Positions 10,928 to 19,033 of a DNA stretch of 59,638 nt are shown one piece after another (within the stretch, counting starts at the first letter, position 1; every line of letters begins with the position of its first letter). The DNA lies in contig JAKACW010000026.1 of NCBI GenBank assembly GCA_021821045.1, forward strand, positions 1 to 59,638, written 5' to 3'. The position numbers and the translations under genes were made by a program. This DNA is from Pseudomonadota bacterium. GTDB taxonomy: Bacteria > Pseudomonadota > Gammaproteobacteria > JAADHS01. The notes beneath the pieces are model-generated. The model ran no database searches. It had not been told where the DNA came from and saw only the letters and a list, made by a program, of their open reading frames with translations.

Positions 10928-11284
10928 ATGGCCCGTATTGCGGGTATCAATATACCAGTCCAGAAACACGCGGTTATCGCGCTGACTTCTATTTACGGTA
11001 TCGGGCGCACACGCGCGCGGGACATTTGCATCGCTGCAGGCATCAAGCCGGAGACGCGAATTCGCGATCTGAGCGAAGGCGAGTTGGAAAAGATTCGCAG
11101 CGAAGTGGGCAAGTTTACGGTCGAGGGTGATCTTCGGCGCGAAGTCGCCATGAGTATCAAGCGACTGATGGATCTAGGCACCTATCGTGGCATGCGGCAT
11201 CGGCGTGGCTTGCCGGTACGCGGGCAACGCACGAGAACGAATGCGCGCACGCGCAAGGGTCCTCGACGCGCGATTAAGAAATAA
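10928..11284 (+). CDS. rpsM: 30S ribosomal protein S13
   Basis: 118 residues, same as E. coli. [20 protein letters not shown] at the start and [20 protein letters not shown] at the end are diagnostic. S13 contacts the P-site tRNA and the large subunit. First gene of the alpha operon part; GAGGAG ribosome-binding site. Confidence 0.98.
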   Translation: MARIAGINIPVQKHAVIALTSIYGIGRTRARDICIAAGIKPETRIRDLSEGELEKIRSEVGKFTVEGDLRREVAMSIKRLMDLGTYRGMRHRRGLPVRGQRTRTNARTRKGPRRAIKK

Positions 11285-11309
11285 TTCAGCGGCTTTTTAA
11301 GGTACCAAA

Positions 11310-11711
11310 ATGGCGAAAGCACAAGCAGCAAACACGGCGCGCACCCGCAAGAAGGTCAAGCGCAATGTCGCGGACGGCGTAGCCCATATTTACGCATCCT
11401 TCAATAACACGATCGTGACGATTACAGATCGACAGGGTAATACGCTAGCGTGGGCGACCTCCGGTGGCTGCGGCTTCCGCGGGTCACGTAAGAGCACTCC
11501 TTTCGCCGCCCAGGTCGCGGCGGAAAAAGCGGGTAATGTCGCGGCCGAGTACGGCATGAAGAACATGGATGTGTTCGTTAAAGGTCCGGGGCCCGGTCGT
11601 GAGTCCGCGGTGCGCGCATTACACGGCGTCGGATTCAAAATTAGCAGCATCATCGACGTGACACCGATTCCTCATAACGGATGTCGGCCTCCTAAGCGGC
11701 GTCGGGTTTAG
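11310..11711 (+). CDS. rpsK: 30S ribosomal protein S11
   Basis: 133 residues (E. coli 129). [20 protein letters not shown] and the C-terminal [18 protein letters not shown] are diagnostic. S11 is part of the platform near the mRNA exit. The small length excess is at the N-terminus. Confidence 0.98.
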   Translation: MAKAQAANTARTRKKVKRNVADGVAHIYASFNNTIVTITDRQGNTLAWATSGGCGFRGSRKSTPFAAQVAAEKAGNVAAEYGMKNMDVFVKGPGPGRESAVRALHGVGFKISSIIDVTPIPHNGCRPPKRRRV

Positions 11712-11726
11712 TAGCGGAGAAGCAGA

Positions 11727-12353
11727 GTGGCGAAATATAGTGGAGCAAAGTGCCGGCAGTGTCGGCGCGAGGGCGAGAAACTCTTCCTAAAAGGGGAAAA
11801 GTGCTTTTCTTCTAAGTGTCCGATTGAAAAGCGAAGCTTTCCGCCGGGTCAGCATGGTCAGCGTCGCGGTCGAATGACCGACTACGCGCTGCAGCTGCGC
11901 GAAAAGCAAAAGCTGCGTCGAATTTACGGCATCCTTGAACGGCAGTTTCGCAACTACTATTCGGAAGCGGCCCGTCGAACGGGTGCCACCGGCGAGCGTT
12001 TGCTGCAGCTCCTCGAGTCGCGTCTCGACAACGTTGTGTATCGCATGGGTTTTGGCGTTTCCCGAACAGAAGCGCGTCAAATGGTTCGGCACAACGCAGT
12101 GACCGTAAACGGAAAGAAAGTGAATATCCCGAGTTATCAAGTCCGCCCGAACGACGTAGTGGCTGTTACCGAAGCTGCAAAGAAGCAGCTGCGTATTCAA
12201 GCGTCGTTGGAGTTGGCGGAACAGCGGGGATTTCCCGAGTGGCTCGACGTCGACGTCAAAAAGATGGAAGGCGTATTCAAGAACTTGCCTGAGCGGAGCG
12301 ATCTGCCCGCGGAAATCAACGAACAAATGGTCGTTGAGTTGTACTCGAAGTAG
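11727..12353 (+). CDS. rpsD: 30S ribosomal protein S4, zinc-type N-terminus
   Basis: 208 residues from a GTG start. S4 is a primary 16S rRNA binder and the usual repressor of the alpha operon. The N-terminus has Cys9, Cys12, Cys26 and Cys31 in a CxxC-x13-C-x4-C pattern, as in the zinc-binding S4 of Thermus; E. coli S4 lacks these. The rest, including [20 protein letters not shown] and [12 protein letters not shown], is proteobacterial. The S4 RNA-binding domain occupies roughly residues 98-160. Confidence 0.97.
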   Translation: MAKYSGAKCRQCRREGEKLFLKGEKCFSSKCPIEKRSFPPGQHGQRRGRMTDYALQLREKQKLRRIYGILERQFRNYYSEAARRTGATGERLLQLLESRLDNVVYRMGFGVSRTEARQMVRHNAVTVNGKKVNIPSYQVRPNDVVAVTEAAKKQLRIQASLELAEQRGFPEWLDVDVKKMEGVFKNLPERSDLPAEINEQMVVELYSK

Positions 12354-12415
12354 CGTTTAGCTTCGAGACACGTTGTCAGGCAAATCAATATCGATCGTCA
12401 CGGGAGAAGACATTC

Positions 12416-13408
12416 ATGCCGGTAAGTGAACTTTTAAAGCCGCGGATCGTCAGCGTTCAGTCCGAATCGCAAACTCGGGCGAAAGTTCGCCTCGAGCCGC
12501 TTGAGCGAGGTTTCGGGCACACGTTGGGCAACGCTCTGCGCCGCATTCTGTTGTCATCGCTTCCGGGCTGTGCGATCACGGAAGTGCGCATGGAAGGTGT
12601 GCTGCACGAGTACACCACCATCGAAGGTGTGCAGGAAGATGTCATCGACATCCTGCTCAACCTGAAAAACGTGGCCATCAAAATGGAAGGCCGCAACGAA
12701 GCGACCTTGACGCTGCACAAAAAGGGCCCGGGCGTAGCGACGGCGGGTGACATCCAGACCAGCCACGACATCGAAATCGTGAACCCGGACCTGGTCATTG
12801 CCAATCTCACCAAGCAAGGCGAGTTGTCGCTGACCCTGAAAGTGGAGCGTGGTCGCGGCTATCGTCCCGCTGGACAGTCGGATTCCGCTCAAGCCGAAGA
12901 TCGCGCAATCGGCACGTTGCAACTCGATGCGAGCTTCAGCCCGATTCGCCGCGTTGCGTACGTGGTCGACAGTGCCCGCGTCGAACAACGGACCGACTTG
13001 GATAAATTGATCATCGATCTGGAAACCAACGGCACGATCGATCCCGAAGAAGCGATCCGCATCGCGGCGCGCATTCTGCAGGAGCAACTGTCGGTGTTCG
13101 TCGAATTGCAGGGCAAGGACGAAACGCGCAAGGCGATGGCCGAGCCGGAAGTCGACCCCATTTTGCTTCGCCCGGTGGACGATCTGGAGTTGACGGTTCG
13201 CTCAGCCAACTGCCTCAAGGCCGAGAACATTTTCTATATCGGCGATTTGATTCAGCGTACCGAAGTGGAGCTGCTGAAGACGCCCAATTTGGGTCGCAAG
13301 TCGCTGACCGAAATCAAGGACGTGTTGGCGCGTCATGGTTTGTCGCTGGGAATGCGACTGGAGAATTGGCCGCCGGCGTCGTTGCAGAGAGATCGGGCAT
13401 CCGCCTAG
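12416..13408 (+). CDS. rpoA: DNA-directed RNA polymerase subunit alpha
   Basis: 330 residues (E. coli 329). The N-terminal dimerisation domain has [20 protein letters not shown], and the C-terminal domain has the [19 protein letters not shown] and [19 protein letters not shown] segments that contact UP elements and activators. Located between rpsD and rplQ as in most Proteobacteria. Confidence 0.98.
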   Translation: MPVSELLKPRIVSVQSESQTRAKVRLEPLERGFGHTLGNALRRILLSSLPGCAITEVRMEGVLHEYTTIEGVQEDVIDILLNLKNVAIKMEGRNEATLTLHKKGPGVATAGDIQTSHDIEIVNPDLVIANLTKQGELSLTLKVERGRGYRPAGQSDSAQAEDRAIGTLQLDASFSPIRRVAYVVDSARVEQRTDLDKLIIDLETNGTIDPEEAIRIAARILQEQLSVFVELQGKDETRKAMAEPEVDPILLRPVDDLELTVRSANCLKAENIFYIGDLIQRTEVELLKTPNLGRKSLTEIKDVLARHGLSLGMRLENWPPASLQRDRASA

Positions 13409-13459
13409 GCGACTGTGCTGGGGCAAGTGCTAAACATTTGAATAGAAGGTTAAGTAATC

Positions 13460-13843
13460 ATGCGTCATCGCAATAGTGGGCGGCAACTCAGTCGCAACAG
13501 CAGTCATCGCAAAGCGACGCTGCGCAATTTGGCGAATGCTTTGGTTCAGAACGAAGTTATTCGTACCACGGTTCCCAAAGCTAAGGAACTGCGCCGCGTT
13601 GTCGAGCCGCTGATCACCATGGCAAAGGATGACTCGCTGGCCAAGAAGCGCGTCGTGTTTTCGCGCACGCGCGACCGCGACTCCGTCTCCAAACTGTTCA
13701 CTGACTTGGGGCCTCGCTACAAAAACCGTCCCGGAGGTTACACGCGAATCCTCAAGTGCGGATATCGCGCAGGTGATGCCGCGCCGATGGCGATCATCGA
13801 GCTGGTCGACCGTCCGGTTGAGGAAGAGTCCAACGCCGAGTAA
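13460..13843 (+). CDS. rplQ: 50S ribosomal protein L17
   Basis: 127 residues, same as E. coli. [19 protein letters not shown] and [20 protein letters not shown] are diagnostic, as is the [20 protein letters not shown] segment. Last gene of the superoperon; a strong intrinsic terminator follows. Confidence 0.98.
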   Translation: MRHRNSGRQLSRNSSHRKATLRNLANALVQNEVIRTTVPKAKELRRVVEPLITMAKDDSLAKKRVVFSRTRDRDSVSKLFTDLGPRYKNRPGGYTRILKCGYRAGDAAPMAIIELVDRPVEEESNAE

Positions 13844-13868
13844 CGGGCTGCGTATCGCTGGAAGAAAG

Positions 13869-13891
13869 ACCGGGGAAACCCGGTTTTTTTT
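13869..13891 (+). terminator. Rho-independent terminator of the ribosomal superoperon
   Basis: A perfect 6-bp stem ACCGGG/CCCGGT closed by a GAAA tetraloop runs straight into eight T residues, 26 bases after the rplQ stop. This is a textbook intrinsic terminator. Confidence 0.93.
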
Positions 13892-13965
13892 CGGCCGGCT
13901 TTCCGGGCCATTCAAAGCAGCGGAGTGTAGACTATCCGCTCACGCAAGTTTGCAGCTGAGCCGCT

Positions 13966-14712
13966 ATGTCGATGATTGCTCTGTTCACGGACTTTGGTTT
14001 GAACGGCCCTTATGTGGGGCAGATGCAGGCCGTGGTGTATCACCACGCGCCGGCTACCGCAGTGGTCAATCTTTTTGCCGATGCGCCGGTTTTCAACCCG
14101 CGCGCGGCAGCATATCTACTTGCCGCATTTCGCGCGTACATGCCGCCGGATACGGTGTTTTTGTGCGTGGTCGATCCTGGCGTCGGAACGGCGGCCCGCA
14201 TACCGGTTGCGCTGTGCGCCGACGGCACTTGGTTCGTCGGCCCGGACAATGGGTTGTTCCAGATTGTTCGTCAACGCGCGACGCAATACCGGCAAATGGA
14301 GATCGTTTGGCGTCCGGCTCGGCTGTCGGATTCATTCCATGGCCGCGATTTGTTCGCGCCGATTGCCGCCTGGATCGCTTCGGGCGCCTCGCTCGACGGG
14401 AAGCTGGCCCCAGCGCAGTCCGCCGCGGCGACTGAGAGGTGGCCGGATGATCTGGCGGCCATCATCTACATTGATCATTATGGCAATGCGGTCACGGGAT
14501 TGCGCGGAACAGCCCTCGATGTCGGGCAGGTGCTGCTGGCCAGGGGGCGAAAATGGAAGTACGCTCGTACCTTTGGCGAGGTTACAGCCGGCGAATGTTT
14601 TTGGTACGTCAATGCCAATGGGCTCGTGGAACTGGCCATCAACCACGGCAGCGCGGCTCATACAACCGGAATTCAGGTTGGCGATGACGTCGATTGGGAG
14701 GGGAAAGGGTGA
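13966..14712 (+). CDS. SAM hydroxide adenosyltransferase-like protein (DUF62 family)
   Basis: 248 residues resembling the DUF62 family, related to bacterial fluorinase/chlorinase, whose ordinary members hydrolyse S-adenosylmethionine to adenosine and methionine. Family motifs visible in order are FTDFG near the N-terminus, VVDPGVGT, VGPDNGLF, FHGRDLFAPIAA and IDHYGNAVTGL. The Asp and His of the known Asp-Arg-His site are present; the Arg after DPGVGT lies one residue later than in the archetype, which may be only a one-residue insertion. The stop overlaps the GTG of the next gene, so the two are probably coupled. Physiological role in bacteria is not settled. Confidence 0.85.
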   Translation: MSMIALFTDFGLNGPYVGQMQAVVYHHAPATAVVNLFADAPVFNPRAAAYLLAAFRAYMPPDTVFLCVVDPGVGTAARIPVALCADGTWFVGPDNGLFQIVRQRATQYRQMEIVWRPARLSDSFHGRDLFAPIAAWIASGASLDGKLAPAQSAAATERWPDDLAAIIYIDHYGNAVTGLRGTALDVGQVLLARGRKWKYARTFGEVTAGECFWYVNANGLVELAINHGSAAHTTGIQVGDDVDWEGKG

Positions 14713-15122
14713 ACCGCAGGGGCGACCATCAAGCGCAACTGGAGCGGCTGTCCTCTATGCTCGACGATGACGCTCTGGCGCACCTTGTGAGCTACGCTCG
14801 GTTCATGGTCGCCCAGCGCCCTTCGATGCCCGATGCGGTTGCGGGCGAGTACCCACCAGCCGAGAAGTCGTCGCCGGCTTTGTCTGCGCTGGCGCCGATT
14901 GAAGACGAATCGGTAGTGGGTGCCGTACGCCGTCTGCGCCGCGCTTATTCCATGCTCGATCCGCGGGTACTGCTCGGTGATGTCGGCGAAATCATGACAT
15001 TGCATGCCACCGACGAGCGGTCGACGCGCGACGCGATAACAGCCTTGGAGGAAATTTTTGCCAGTCACTATGAACGCTATCGCGACGAAAAAACTAAACC
15101 TAATGGTATTTCGAGCGATTAA
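14709..15122 (+). CDS. Small hypothetical protein coupled to the DUF62 gene
   Basis: 137 residues from the GTG at 14709, which overlaps the preceding stop (GTGA) and has a GGGAGGGGAAAGG ribosome-binding site. No signal peptide or membrane segment is visible. The protein is acidic and helical, with LSSMLDDDALAHLVSYARFM near the start, a proline/serine-rich stretch around residues 55-65, and ESVVGAVRRLRRAYSMLDPR in the middle. I do not recognise a family. Overlap with the DUF62 gene and the 6-base gap to the permease gene suggest a shared transcript. Cytoplasmic by inference. Confidence 0.75.
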   Translation: MNRRGDHQAQLERLSSMLDDDALAHLVSYARFMVAQRPSMPDAVAGEYPPAEKSSPALSALAPIEDESVVGAVRRLRRAYSMLDPRVLLGDVGEIMTLHATDERSTRDAITALEEIFASHYERYRDEKTKPNGISSD

Positions 15123-15128
15123 CTGGCT

Positions 15129-16217
15129 ATGACCAATATTCTCTCCGGTTGGATCAAGAAGTATTTCTCTGACCCCGAAGGGGTGATTCTGGCGCTGTTG
15201 CTGGTGCTGGGATTTGCTGTAGTTATTTTCATGGGCGAGATGCTGGCGCCGCTGCTGATCAGCGTGGTGCTGGCGTACTTGCTCGAGGGATTGGTCGGCG
15301 CGCTTGTTCGCCATGGGGCCGGTCGAATGTTTGCCGTCGTTTCCGTATTTGCGCTTTTTGTGGCAATTGTCTTGTTCTTCTTCCTGGGATTAATGCCGTT
15401 ACTGTCGGGCCAAATCGCCAAATTTGTTCAAGTGCAGATCCCGGACATCCTCGTACGCGGCCAGCAATTTCTATTGACTCTGCCGGAAAAGTATCCGAAT
15501 TTCATTTCCGAGGACCAGGCCAAGGCCCTCGTGACAGAAGTTGCGGGAACGTTGCGCAATGCGGGGCAGGTCGCACTCTCATGGTCAATCGGATCGATCT
15601 CGACCGTTTTTACATTGGTGATCTATCTCGTTTTAGTGCCTGTTCTTGTCTTTTTCTTTCTCAAGGACAAACAGACGCTCGTCGATTGGATCACGGGCTA
15701 CCTGCCGCGCGAAAGAGGGCTGGCGACCCGCGTCTGGCGCGAAATGGATCTGCAAATCGGCAACTATGTGCGGGGCAAGGTGGCCGAGATCGTGATCGTG
15801 GGAGCCGTTAGCTACGTCACTTTCCTACTGATGGGGCTACAGTACGCCATGCTGCTCGGCGCGCTGGTGGGGTTGTCCGTCATCATCCCCTACATCGGCG
15901 CGGCGGCAGTTACCATTCCTGTCGCCCTCGTTGCTTATTTTCAGTGGGGTTGGTCGTCGGAGTTCGCTTGGTTGATGGTAGCGTACGGCGTGATCCAGGC
16001 GCTGGACGGCAATGTTCTGGTTCCGTTGCTGTTTTCGGAGGCGGTCAATCTTCATCCCGTGGCCATTATCGCCGCGGTTCTGGTATTTGGCGGGGTCTGG
16101 GGATTTTGGGGCGTGTTTTTCGCCATTCCGCTGGCGACATTGGTTAAAGCTGTCATATCGGCCTGGCCGCGCTCCCTTGATGATGTGCGGTCCGACTCCG
16201 AGCAACAGCCCGTGTGA
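15129..16217 (+). CDS. AI-2E/PerM-family permease
   Basis: 362 residues with about eight hydrophobic segments arranged as in the PerM/TqsA/YdiK family: a first cluster in residues 18-95, a soluble stretch to about 145, and the conserved C-terminal block with GLSVIIPYIGAAAVTIPVAL and an ALDGNVLVPLLFSEAVNLHP motif. Members export small molecules such as AI-2 or act in Na+/H+ exchange; substrate here is unknown. It lies 6 bases after the small unknown gene and 40 bases before the phosphoesterase gene. Confidence 0.9.
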   Translation: MTNILSGWIKKYFSDPEGVILALLLVLGFAVVIFMGEMLAPLLISVVLAYLLEGLVGALVRHGAGRMFAVVSVFALFVAIVLFFFLGLMPLLSGQIAKFVQVQIPDILVRGQQFLLTLPEKYPNFISEDQAKALVTEVAGTLRNAGQVALSWSIGSISTVFTLVIYLVLVPVLVFFFLKDKQTLVDWITGYLPRERGLATRVWREMDLQIGNYVRGKVAEIVIVGAVSYVTFLLMGLQYAMLLGALVGLSVIIPYIGAAAVTIPVALVAYFQWGWSSEFAWLMVAYGVIQALDGNVLVPLLFSEAVNLHPVAIIAAVLVFGGVWGFWGVFFAIPLATLVKAVISAWPRSLDDVRSDSEQQPV

Positions 16218-16257
16218 TCGCTGTCGATCCATTCTGTAGTTAACTTCCGGTGCAAAT

Positions 16258-17043
16258 ATGAAAGTCCTGTTCATGGGTGATGTCATGGGCGAGCCCGGCG
16301 CGCGGGCGATCCAGACCTTCCTGCCGTCCTTGCGCGCGCAGGTTCGCCCCGATCTGGTCATCGCTAACGGCGAGAACATGGCCGAGGGCGCGGGGCTTAA
16401 TCAAGCCAACGCCCTGCTGTTGCTTGACGCGGGCGTGGATGTCGTTACCAACGGCAATCACGTGTGGGACAAGGCGCAAACCTGGAGCCTGATCGCGCAA
16501 GATTCCCGCCTGCTGCGCCCGCACAATATGCCGCCCGGTTCGCCCGGATCGGGGTGGTGGGTCGGCAGGGCGTCATCGGGCGCACAAGTCGGTGTTTTAA
16601 ATTTGCTGGGCACGACGTTCATGCATCCGGTTGTCGGCTGTCCGTTTCGACATGCCGATGCGGTCCTGGAAACAAAGCCGTCGGACGTGAAAATCATCAT
16701 TGTCGATTTTCACGCCGAAACCACTTTGGAAAAGACTGCGCTGGGATGGTACTTGAACGGTCGCGTCTCGGCGGTGCTGGGCACCCACACTCATATTCCC
16801 ACCGCGGACGAGCGAATACTCGCCGGCGGCACGGCGTACATTACCGATGCGGGAATGTGCGGCTGCTACGATTCGGCCATCGGGTTGGGAATTGAGAACG
16901 CCCTGCAGCGATTCGTCGCAAAACGGCCCGCGCCCTATGATGTTGCCGCCGGTCGAGCTACGTTGTGCGCCGTGCTGGTGGAGATCGACGACAGCACGGG
17001 ACGGGCGATCGCCATTCAGCGGATTCGGCGGGATGAGGTCTAG
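16258..17043 (+). CDS. YmdB-family metallophosphoesterase
   Basis: 261 residues of the TIGR00282/YmdB family of metal-dependent phosphodiesterases (B. subtilis YmdB hydrolyses 2',3'- and 3',5'-cyclic nucleotides). Metal-site motifs are in order: MGDVMGEPG at residues 6-14, NGENMAEGAGL, TNGNHVWDK, DFHAETTLEK, and GTHTHIPTADE with GTAYITDAGMCG. Its length matches the family. The stop overlaps by four bases with the stop of the convergent kinase gene. Cytoplasmic. Exact substrate in Proteobacteria is unknown. Confidence 0.9.
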   Translation: MKVLFMGDVMGEPGARAIQTFLPSLRAQVRPDLVIANGENMAEGAGLNQANALLLLDAGVDVVTNGNHVWDKAQTWSLIAQDSRLLRPHNMPPGSPGSGWWVGRASSGAQVGVLNLLGTTFMHPVVGCPFRHADAVLETKPSDVKIIIVDFHAETTLEKTALGWYLNGRVSAVLGTHTHIPTADERILAGGTAYITDAGMCGCYDSAIGLGIENALQRFVAKRPAPYDVAAGRATLCAVLVEIDDSTGRAIAIQRIRRDEV

Positions 17044-18911
17044 TCTACGGCATCTTCGAACGACGCTTTTCGGCTGTTTTCCGGTTCTTCGGGTGGCATG
17101 TCCCTTGGCAGGCGGACGGATATGTTCGTTCCCTTGCCTGGTTCGCTGCGAACAGCGATTTCTCCACCCATTTTTTCGCAAAGCGTCTTCGCTGTTGCCA
17201 GCCCAAGCCCCAACCCATGTGTTGTCTTGGCGTTAGAAACGTCAAGTTTGTAGAACGGTACGAAGAGATGGGCGCGGAGATTCTCCGCGATGCCCGGCCC
17301 CGTGTCGCACACATTAAACCTGACGCAGTCCCGCTGCATACAGCGTTCGCTGGAGACTGTGAGCGTGATGCTGCCGTTCTCGGTAAACTTGCACCCGTTT
17401 AGCAGGATTTTGGTTAGAATCTGTTTGATTCGCCGTGGATCCGAGTAGATGTTTCCGATGTTTCTTTCAACGATGCACTCGAGACGATTGCCGTGTTGGA
17501 CGGCGGCGCTTTGTGCCGATTGGGCGACGTCTTTAGCCAGTTGAGCGAGGTCAATTGTTTCACGACGAAGGGCGATTTCGCCCGTATCCAGAAGCGTGAC
17601 ATCGAGTAAATCATCGATAAGCGCCAGCAAATGAGCGCTTGCTGCGTCTACGCAATCGAGGTCTTGGCAGGGGCCTTCCAGGCCATGCTCAGAGGTCATC
17701 TCTCGGACTATCGCCGTGTAGCCGATGATGGCGTTCAAAGGCGTACGCAGTTCATGGCTCATGTTGGCCAGGAAGCGACTTTTTGCCTCGCTGGCACGCA
17801 GCGCCTCGTCTCGGGCATGAACAAGGTCGACCGTCGCTTCTCGCACCAGCTCACTGAGTCGGTCGCGATGACAGCGTAGCTCCGCGTCCACCTTTTTCAG
17901 CTTTCTGTTTGCCCCGAGCAGTCCAACGCTGGAAATAGCGAGAAAAAATGTGAGCGCAAAAACAAGGGCGATCCAGACGCCGTACTTCTCGGCGACGGTG
18001 GACCAATTAATGTGACGCAAGTGTTCATAGGGTCCGACGCGCAGATCGATGAGCAGCTCGTGGACGGATTGGTAATCCAGCGGTACGGTCCAACCCGCGA
18101 TGTTGGCCGCCCGTGCCGCGGGCGCGCCGGCGGGCATTTGGATGAGCGCCGCGGATACCTGCTCCGCGATCGACGCCGGCGTGTGGCTGAGTTTGGCGAA
18201 GGGCCACGATGGATACAGCCGCGTCGAACTCACCGTGGGGTAATCCGGGTAGTTCTGCGGATTGAGGATCTTGAGTTCTCCGGTATCGATCTTACCCTCC
18301 TGCGCCAGTATAAGCAGAGCATCCGCGCTCATGGTTCCCACGTCGACGACACCGTCTCGCACCGCAAAGGCCACCTGCTCCTGAGGGAATCCGCTGAAGC
18401 GCAGTTCGCGCAGATCCGAATAAGGGTCGATCCCGGCATCCTTAAGTTCACGCCAGGCCATGCGAAAGCCGCCGAACCCGTTCTCCTCAACGCCCATAAA
18501 GCGTTTGTCTTTTAGATCCGAGAGCGCATCGATGTCGTCCCGATCGATCCGGGTGATGATGACCGCGCCGAAGCGAGTGAAAACTTTGCCGCTCAGCGCT
18601 GTTTTCATGGTGGCGATGCGGGACACGCCGTGAAAGGCTTCCAGCTCCACGTAGTTGCCGGTATTGGTGGCGAGGAAATCGATTTCCTGTCGGGCCGCGG
18701 CAGGCTCTACCTCCTCCAGCGCCAGCGGCACAATTTCAAAGCGTTCGAGCGTCAATTTTTTCTGGAGGTATTCGGCGGTGGGCTGCCACGCTTCCATGGT
18801 CTTGGCGTGCCCACGGTGGGCCAGGACGCCGATCCGCCAGGCGTCGGCGTTCGCGCCGGTGGCAAGGGTGAGGCAGGCGAGTGCCGCGAAAATTAGTCGT
18901 TTCTTATTCAC
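17040..18911 (-). CDS. Sensor histidine kinase with periplasmic PhnD-like binding domain
   Basis: 623 residues from the GTG at 18911, which gives a clean signal peptide (NKKRLIFAALACLTLATGANA); an ATG at 18935 would add 8 residues in front of it. The first 290 residues or so resemble PhnD-type phosphonate/phosphite-binding proteins (WRIGVLAHRGHAKTMEAWQP, VDVGTMSADALLIL). One membrane helix follows (VWIALVFALTFFLAISSVGL), then a coiled coil, a HisKA domain with the phospho-His in MSHELRTPLNAIIGY, and an ATPase domain with CDTGPGIAENLR and HGLGLGLATAKTL. No receiver domain and no adjacent regulator, so an orphan kinase. It lies downstream of the GGDEF-EAL gene on the same strand, probably one transcript. 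Confidence 0.88.
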   Translation of the reverse strand: MNKKRLIFAALACLTLATGANADAWRIGVLAHRGHAKTMEAWQPTAEYLQKKLTLERFEIVPLALEEVEPAAARQEIDFLATNTGNYVELEAFHGVSRIATMKTALSGKVFTRFGAVIITRIDRDDIDALSDLKDKRFMGVEENGFGGFRMAWRELKDAGIDPYSDLRELRFSGFPQEQVAFAVRDGVVDVGTMSADALLILAQEGKIDTGELKILNPQNYPDYPTVSSTRLYPSWPFAKLSHTPASIAEQVSAALIQMPAGAPAARAANIAGWTVPLDYQSVHELLIDLRVGPYEHLRHINWSTVAEKYGVWIALVFALTFFLAISSVGLLGANRKLKKVDAELRCHRDRLSELVREATVDLVHARDEALRASEAKSRFLANMSHELRTPLNAIIGYTAIVREMTSEHGLEGPCQDLDCVDAASAHLLALIDDLLDVTLLDTGEIALRRETIDLAQLAKDVAQSAQSAAVQHGNRLECIVERNIGNIYSDPRRIKQILTKILLNGCKFTENGSITLTVSSERCMQRDCVRFNVCDTGPGIAENLRAHLFVPFYKLDVSNAKTTHGLGLGLATAKTLCEKMGGEIAVRSEPGKGTNISVRLPRDMPPEEPENSRKASFEDAVD

Positions 18912-18974
18912 GTTCCGAGCGCCATGACATGACACGCTATCGGCCGACTCGGCGGACTTTCAAATGATGAAAGT

Positions 18975-18990
18975 CACGAAAATCTTCGTG
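18975..18990. promoter_or_regulatory. Inverted repeat CACGAA-N4-TTCGTG
   Basis: A perfect 6-bp inverted repeat with a 4-base spacer in the 122-base gap between the GGDEF-EAL gene and the kinase gene. It could be a regulator site or an RNA hairpin; nothing decides between these. Confidence 0.35.
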
Positions 18991-18997
18991 TAAAGTG

Positions 18998-19011
18998 CGG
19001 GAAGCTTCCCG
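18998..19011. promoter_or_regulatory. 14-base perfect palindrome CGGGAAGCTTCCCG
   Basis: It lies 8 bases from the CACGAA repeat in the same gap, 22 bases beyond the stop of the GGDEF-EAL gene. As RNA it has no proper loop, so a DNA-binding site is as likely as a structure. Confidence 0.3.
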
Positions 19012-19033
19012 GGCCACAGACCCGCGTGGCAGG

